DNA from: Desulfovibrionaceae bacterium
GTDB taxonomy: Bacteria > Desulfobacterota > Desulfovibrionia > Desulfovibrionales > Desulfovibrionaceae
DNA length: 64,000 bases
Assembly (NCBI GenBank): GCA_009783025.1
Contig: WRHY01000002.1
Span: forward strand, 1 to 64,000
Reading direction: 5' to 3'
The notes under the pieces: generated by a model
What the model was told of the DNA's origin: nothing
Databases searched by the model: none
The model's input: the letters and a program-made list of their open reading frames with translations, nothing else
Program-made: the position numbers and the translations under genes
Shown here: positions 59,894 to 64,000 of the stretch, piece by piece
Layout of the letters: every line of letters begins with the position of its first letter
Numbering within the stretch: the stretch's first letter is position 1

Positions 59894-62005
59894 ATGGCCA
59901 ACAATCTTTATATCACAGCAACGGAATCGAAAAGCGGCAAGTCCGCCATAGTGCTCGGCATGATGCAACTCCTGTTGCGCCATGTGCGCAAGGTGGCTTT
60001 TTTCCGTCCGATCATCTCCCTGCCGCCGGGCGCCAAGCAGCAGGATCATGATATCCAGTTGGTTATGGCCCAGTTCGGGCTGGATATCCCCTATGAGGAA
60101 ACCTACGCCTATTCTTTGCAGGATGCCCGCAACCTCATGAACAGCGGGCAGCATGAGACTATGCTGGATACCATTCTGAAGAAATATAAAAGCCTGGAAT
60201 CGGCGTATGATTTTGTCCTGTGTGAAGGCACGGACTTCATGGGCAAGGATCCGGCGTTTGAGTTCGATCTCAATGCCGAAATCGCGGCCAACCTGGGTTG
60301 CCCGGTGTTGATTGTGGCCAATGCCGCGGGCAAGTCAGCCAGAGAAGTTATTGACTCCACTCAGATGACCCTGGACCAGTTGGACGAAAAAGGACTGGAT
60401 GTGGTGGCCTGTATTGTGAACCGTTCGGAAGTTTCCGAACGGGAGGAAAGCCAGATCGCTTCCGCCCTGCAAAGCCGGGACAACAGTACGCATCCGCTGA
60501 TCACCTATGTGCTGCCCGAGGAGCCGACCTTGGGCAAGCCCACTGTCGGGGATGTGAAAAAATGGCTGAACGCTCAGGTACTCTATGGTCACGGGCGATT
60601 GGATGCTTTGGTGGACGAGTACCTGATCGCGGCCATGCAGGTGGGCAATTTTCTTGAACATGTTGAGCAGGGTCATCTGATCATCACTCCGGGAGACCGC
60701 GCGGACATCGTGCTGGCCAGCCTGGCTTCCCGCTTCTCCACCTCGTATCCGGATATTTCCGGCATGGTTTTGACCGGCGGTCTGGATATCCCGGTGAGTA
60801 TCCACCGTCTGATCGAAGGCTGGACCGGCGTGCCCGTGCCCATTCTCTCCGTGCGGGACAACACCTTCAAGACTACCCAGACCCTGGCCCATCTGTACGG
60901 TAAAATCGAGCCCGGAGATACGCGCAAGATCAACACGGCCCTGGGACACTTTGAAGCCTGCGTGGACTCGCGCGAGATAGAAGCGCGTATCGTCAACCTG
61001 CACAGTACCAAGATTACGCCCAAAATGTTCGAGTACAATCTGCTTGAGCGGGCAGCCGCGAAAAAAATGCGCATTGTTCTGCCCGAGGGCGCGGAAGAAC
61101 GCATCCTGCGCGCCACGGATATACTGCTGCGCCGCAATGTGGCCGACATCATCATTCTTGGCAAGGCGACTGAGGTGACGGCCAAGATTTCCGCGCTCGG
61201 CCTTGATTTGGACGTGCCGATCATCCAGCCGGACCTGTCGCCCAAGTTCGACGACTATGTGCAGACCTATTTTGAGTTGCGCAAACAAAAGGGCATCAGT
61301 CTGGAGCAGGCCAGGGACATCATGAGTGATCCGACCTATTTCGGTACCATGATGGTTTACAAGGGCGATGCGGACGGCATGGTGTCCGGTTCCATCAACA
61401 CCACGGCCCACACCATCCGCCCGGCCTTTGAGTTTATCAAAACCAAGCCGGGCACATCCATAGTGTCTTCCATCTTCCTGATGTGTCTCAAGGACCGCGT
61501 GCTCGCGTTCGGGGACTGCGCCGTGAACCCCAACCCCACGGCCGAGGAACTGGCCCATATCGCCATCAGTTCGGCGCACACCGCGAGCATTTTCGGCATC
61601 GAACCCAAGGTGGCCATGCTTTCCTACTCTACTGGCGCCTCGGGTAAGGGGGCGGATGTGGACAAAGTTAAGGAAGCCACCCGCATAGCCAAGGAACTGG
61701 CTCCGGATCTGCTGCTTGAAGGCCCCTTGCAGTATGACGCGGCCATCGACCCTGAGGTGGCCCGGACCAAACTGCCGGACAGCAAGGTGGCCGGACATGC
61801 CACGGTTTTCATTTTCCCGGATCTGAACACGGGCAACAACACGTACAAGGCCGTGCAGCGGGCTGCGGACGCGGTGGCCATCGGGCCGGTTCTGCAGGGG
61901 CTGAACAAGCCGGTGAACGACCTTTCCAGAGGTTCCACCGTGCCTGATGTTGTCAACACCGTGGCTATCACCGCGATACAGGCTCAGGTGAATCACCAGC
62001 CGTAG
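59894..62005 (+). CDS. pta: Phosphate acetyltransferase (long form)
   Basis: Interconverts acetyl-CoA and acetyl phosphate. A 703-residue, three-domain enzyme: N-terminal P-loop domain (ITATESKSGKSAIVLGMM), central DRTGG domain (about 215-330, ITPGDRADIVLAS), and the C-terminal PTA_PTB catalytic domain (about 380-700: VLPEGAEERILRATDILLRR, MVSGSINTTAHTIRPAFEFI, FPDLNTGNNTYKAVQR). The ATG at 59894 after CCGGAGAACAGC is preferred to one at 59834. It could accept acetyl-CoA derived from choline via acetaldehyde elsewhere, but it is 22 kb from cutC and not specific to that pathway. ackA is not in the window. Confidence 0.95.
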   Translation: MANNLYITATESKSGKSAIVLGMMQLLLRHVRKVAFFRPIISLPPGAKQQDHDIQLVMAQFGLDIPYEETYAYSLQDARNLMNSGQHETMLDTILKKYKSLESAYDFVLCEGTDFMGKDPAFEFDLNAEIAANLGCPVLIVANAAGKSAREVIDSTQMTLDQLDEKGLDVVACIVNRSEVSEREESQIASALQSRDNSTHPLITYVLPEEPTLGKPTVGDVKKWLNAQVLYGHGRLDALVDEYLIAAMQVGNFLEHVEQGHLIITPGDRADIVLASLASRFSTSYPDISGMVLTGGLDIPVSIHRLIEGWTGVPVPILSVRDNTFKTTQTLAHLYGKIEPGDTRKINTALGHFEACVDSREIEARIVNLHSTKITPKMFEYNLLERAAAKKMRIVLPEGAEERILRATDILLRRNVADIIILGKATEVTAKISALGLDLDVPIIQPDLSPKFDDYVQTYFELRKQKGISLEQARDIMSDPTYFGTMMVYKGDADGMVSGSINTTAHTIRPAFEFIKTKPGTSIVSSIFLMCLKDRVLAFGDCAVNPNPTAEELAHIAISSAHTASIFGIEPKVAMLSYSTGASGKGADVDKVKEATRIAKELAPDLLLEGPLQYDAAIDPEVARTKLPDSKVAGHATVFIFPDLNTGNNTYKAVQRAADAVAIGPVLQGLNKPVNDLSRGSTVPDVVNTVAITAIQAQVNHQP

Positions 62006-62036
62006 CATTTCGCATGTAAAATATTTGCCCTCCAAA

Positions 62037-62078
62037 CAGAAACCGCCCGTCTACCATTCGGCAGCCGGGCGGTTTCTG
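62037..62078 (+). terminator. Terminator hairpin after pta
   Basis: A 13-bp stem CAGAAACCGCCCG/CGGGCGGTTTCTG (62037-62049 with 62066-62078). It lies between pta and the convergent EF-hand gene and probably acts for both; the T-rich tail is short. Confidence 0.75.
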
Positions 62079-62098
62079 TTATCAAGCAAGATAATGTT

Positions 62099-62521
62099 TT
62101 AAGCTCCGGCTTCCTTGTTCGGCTGCTTCTTGCCGTCGCGCTTGCCCTTGTGCTCGGACTTGCACTGTTCGAATTCCTCAAAACTCAGGACGCCATCCTT
62201 ATTCTTGTCACACTGGTCGAAGATCTGCCGGAGCTTTTCCGTCCGGCGGGCTTCTCTGAAGGCTTGCCATTCTTCACGGGTGACTTTGCCGTCCTTATTG
62301 GCATCCATGGCGGCAAAAAGTTTTTCCCCACCACGCGGGTGACAAGCCAGGAATTCTTCCAGAGTCAAGGCACCGGCGTTGTTTTTGTCACAGTCCTCGA
62401 AACTGGGCCGCTTTTTTTTATCGCCCTTGTGTTTACCTTCGGTCATGCCCGAATCGGCGGCAACGGCCGCGGTGGCGAACATACAGATCAGAAAGGCAAG
62501 GGATACGCTAAGCTTTTTCAT
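62099..62521 (-). CDS. Secreted EF-hand protein
   Basis: A 140-residue protein. Signal peptide MKKLSVSLAFLICMFATAAVAA. Three EF-hand-type calcium loops: DKNNAGALTLEE, DANKDGKVTREE and DKNKDGVLSFEE, each with acidic residues at positions 1, 3 (or N), 5 and 12. The remainder is lysine-rich (KGDKKKRP; KGKRDGKK). Likely a periplasmic or secreted calcium-binding protein; two cysteines near the loops (EDCDK, DQCDK) are a repeated quirk. The start at 62521 begins the signal peptide. Confidence 0.88.
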   Translation of the reverse strand: MKKLSVSLAFLICMFATAAVAADSGMTEGKHKGDKKKRPSFEDCDKNNAGALTLEEFLACHPRGGEKLFAAMDANKDGKVTREEWQAFREARRTEKLRQIFDQCDKNKDGVLSFEEFEQCKSEHKGKRDGKKQPNKEAGA

Positions 62522-62699
62522 GATTTCATCCTTTTGCGTTGGTTTTTGAGGTACGCTACTGTCATTGTACACTGGAAACTACCGTTTGGCGACAGACTTT
62601 CACGCTGTCGTTGCAAGAAAAATAGAAGCCAAGTTCGAAGACAGTATGGAGGAAATATGAGGAAACAGTGAAGCGTGTCTGATAGAGCATTTTCACTTT

Positions 62700-62790
62700 G
62701 AGATTGTCGCTTAACGGCGAGCAAAGCTCGCCTACGCCAATCTCGTGGCAAGGATTTGCGGACAAATCCTTGCGGAGCCGCTTACGGCTC
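62700..62790. repeat. Multi-hairpin repeat element E2
   Basis: An inverted copy of the last unit of E1: outer GAGATTG/CAATCTC (62700-62706 with 62738-62744), inner GGCGAGC-AAA-GCTCGCC. The inner pair changed in both arms compared with GGCGGGC/GCCCGCC in E1. Two more hairpins follow: GCAAGGATTTG/CAAATCCTTGC and GAGCCG-CTTA-CGGCTC. It starts after AGAGCATTTT, also found in E1. It ends 14 bases from the response-regulator stop. Confidence 0.7.
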
Positions 62791-62803
62791 TGGGAATTCC
62801 CGT

Positions 62804-63550
62804 TCAGGCAAGGGGCCTGTGCAGGCCTTCAAAGCGATAGCCCACGCCATAAACCGAAACGATGATCCCTTCCGGCGCTCCCGCCTGCTCGAGTTTGCGG
62901 CGCAAATTCTTGATGTGGGTGTCCACGGTGCGGTCCGTGACAATGCGGTTGTCGTCGTACAGGGCGTTCAGCGCCTGTTCACGGGAAAAGGCCCGCCCCG
63001 GTGCTTTGCTGAAAAGCAGCAACAGGCGGAATTCAGCCGGGGTGAGATCGAGCTTGGTCTCTTTGAACCAGGCCTGGAACCCTTGTTCATCCAGGCGCAG
63101 ATGCGAGGGCTCGGAAGATTCCACTCCCTGCACGGGATGCGCGGCTGATAAAGGCGGGTGCGCGCGGCGCAGCATGGCTTTGACCCTGGCCACCACCTCA
63201 CGCGGACTGAAGGGCTTGCAAATGTAATCATCCGCGCCCAGTTCCAGCCCAAGCAAGCGATCGATCTCCTCCACCTGGGCGGTGAGCATGATGATGGGCA
63301 CTTGAGAAAACCCCCGGATTTCCCGGGTTACGGCAAGGCCATCCTTGCCGGGCAGCATCAGATCCAGCAGTACCAGGGCCGGGGGGTTTTCCCGCACGTA
63401 TTCCGCCGCGCCGCAACCTTCGTGCAGCACATGGACGCGGTAATGAGCCGCCGCAAGATATTCGGCCAAGAGAGCGGAGATTTTCGGCTCATCTTCCACA
63501 ATCAGAATGTTCGGCCCGTTCTCGGACTGTTGCTGTACGGCGTTGCTCAC
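62804..63550 (-). CDS. BaeR-like OmpR-family response regulator
   Basis: A 248-residue regulator very like E. coli BaeR: receiver domain [23 protein letters not shown], phospho-Asp in [44 protein letters not shown], and a winged-helix output domain [53 protein letters not shown]. The GTG at 63550 overlaps the kinase stop by four bases (GTGA), the reason for this start. BaeSR responds to envelope stress in enterobacteria; regulon here unknown. Confidence 0.92.
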   Translation of the reverse strand: MSNAVQQQSENGPNILIVEDEPKISALLAEYLAAAHYRVHVLHEGCGAAEYVRENPPALVLLDLMLPGKDGLAVTREIRGFSQVPIIMLTAQVEEIDRLLGLELGADDYICKPFSPREVVARVKAMLRRAHPPLSAAHPVQGVESSEPSHLRLDEQGFQAWFKETKLDLTPAEFRLLLLFSKAPGRAFSREQALNALYDDNRIVTDRTVDTHIKNLRRKLEQAGAPEGIIVSVYGVGYRFEGLHRPLA

Positions 63551-64000
63551 GCATCCTCCATGATCGGCAAGCATAGGCGTATCCAAAGTCCGCCCAGGGG
63601 AGACGGGCGGGCGCTGATCTGACCGGCGTGGGCTTCAACCAGGGTTTTGCAGATGGCTAGGCCGAGGCCGGAACCGCCGCGCGCCCGGTTGCGGGACGGA
63701 TCGCCGCTGTGAAAGCGCTCAAAGAGCGAGGAAAGCTGATCTTCAGGCACAGCGGGCGGGGAATCGAACACGTCCACGCAAACGTTGGCATGGTCAGTGG
63801 CGCAACGGACCCGGATGCAACCGCCCGGATCGGTATAGCGCAGGCTGTTTTCCAGCACATTGCGCAATACCTGGGCAATACGGGCCGGGTCAGCCATAAC
63901 CGTGACCGGCGCATCAGGCAGGTCAGCCTCCAAAGATAAGCCCTGCGCCGCAATGCGATCCCTGGTTGCAAAAAGGGCGGATTCAAGGCTGTCCACCAGA
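63547..64000 (-). CDS. BaeS-like sensor histidine kinase (C-terminal part)
   Basis: The 5' end lies beyond the window; about 150 C-terminal residues are present, forming the HATPase domain. N-box: [19 protein letters not shown]1: [50 protein letters not shown], resembling BaeS, whose G1 box is also 'DSAPG' rather than 'DNGPG'; here it is further altered to SPPAV. G2 (GGSGLGLAI) is intact. It is translationally coupled to the response regulator. Sensor and membrane domains are not visible. Confidence 0.9.
   Translation of the reverse strand, partial: LVDSLESALFATRDRIAAQGLSLEADLPDAPVTVMADPARIAQVLRNVLENSLRYTDPGGCIRVRCATDHANVCVDVFDSPPAVPEDQLSSLFERFHSGDPSRNRARGGSGLGLAICKTLVEAHAGQISARPSPLGGLWIRLCLPIMEDA

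Noticed and set aside
59894..62005. pta as part of the choline locus
   Set aside because: It is 22 kb away with unrelated genes between; it is a general long-form Pta without an encapsulation peptide.

Overview
The window reads as chromosomal DNA of a Desulfovibrio-type sulfate reducer (Desulfovibrionaceae). Evidence: a tetrahaem type I cytochrome c3 with the CX2CH/CX4CH/CX2CH/CX4CH haem pattern, a choline trimethylamine-lyase matching my memory of the Desulfovibrio alaskensis enzyme almost residue for residue, a DUF4911 gene, a MucR-type regulator, and GC-rich coding DNA (impression, not computed). The one clear compositional outlier is the AT-rich restriction-modification gene at 23.3-27.0 kb.

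Layout. 0.2-6.3 kb: gyrA, a TPR lipoprotein, the tRNA methylthiotransferase mtaB and two small conserved genes, then tRNA-Pro(CGG). 6.8-15.8 kb: a seven-gene chemosensory operon (cheB, HEAT-repeat protein, cheR, ParA-like ATPase, cheW, cheY, cheA with three Hpt-like modules). 15.9-19.7 kb: a thioesterase, mltA and a FlgO-type lipoprotein trio. 20.0-23.1 kb: hisD, purC, fabI. 23.3-27.0 kb: a single-chain nuclease/methyltransferase/specificity enzyme. 27.3-38.4 kb: a compact choline-utilisation microcompartment locus. A minus-strand unit (transporter, small protein, MerR regulator) faces a ten-gene plus-strand unit (tandem BMC protein, aldehyde dehydrogenase homologue, cutC, cutD, BMC, eutJ, tandem BMC, unknown, BMC, eutS). 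38.4-42.8 kb: glycosyltransferase, CoA-disulfide reductase/rhodanese, fmt, def. 42.8-43.7 kb: an 860-base gene-free region full of structure. 43.7-53.8 kb: a cytochrome b-type membrane protein, comEC, an acidic coiled-coil protein, cytochrome c3, an amphi-Trp protein, gluQ, icd, an RlmM-like methyltransferase and mucR. 53.8-59.5 kb: EamA and MFS transporters around a polar amino-acid ABC importer. 59.9-64.0 kb: pta, an EF-hand protein and a BaeSR-like two-component pair cut by the window end.

Metabolically, CutD would install the glycyl radical on CutC, which splits choline to trimethylamine and acetaldehyde inside a protein shell. This locus has no pentameric vertex gene, no alcohol dehydrogenase and no PduL, and its only aldehyde dehydrogenase has proline where the catalytic cysteine should be, so acetaldehyde must be handled by genes elsewhere. 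Each divergent unit has a MerR-style promoter (19-20 base spacer with an internal dyad), so the regulator probably controls both.

The most unusual non-coding signals are: (i) a candidate 157-nt minus-strand RNA at 43101-43257 with five hairpins, each loop C-rich (UCCCCCU or close), ending in a strong terminator and preceded by a near-consensus sigma-54 promoter and upstream inverted repeats; and (ii) a superfamily of 110-200 base palindromic intergenic elements with swappable apical cores, found in at least seven full copies here.
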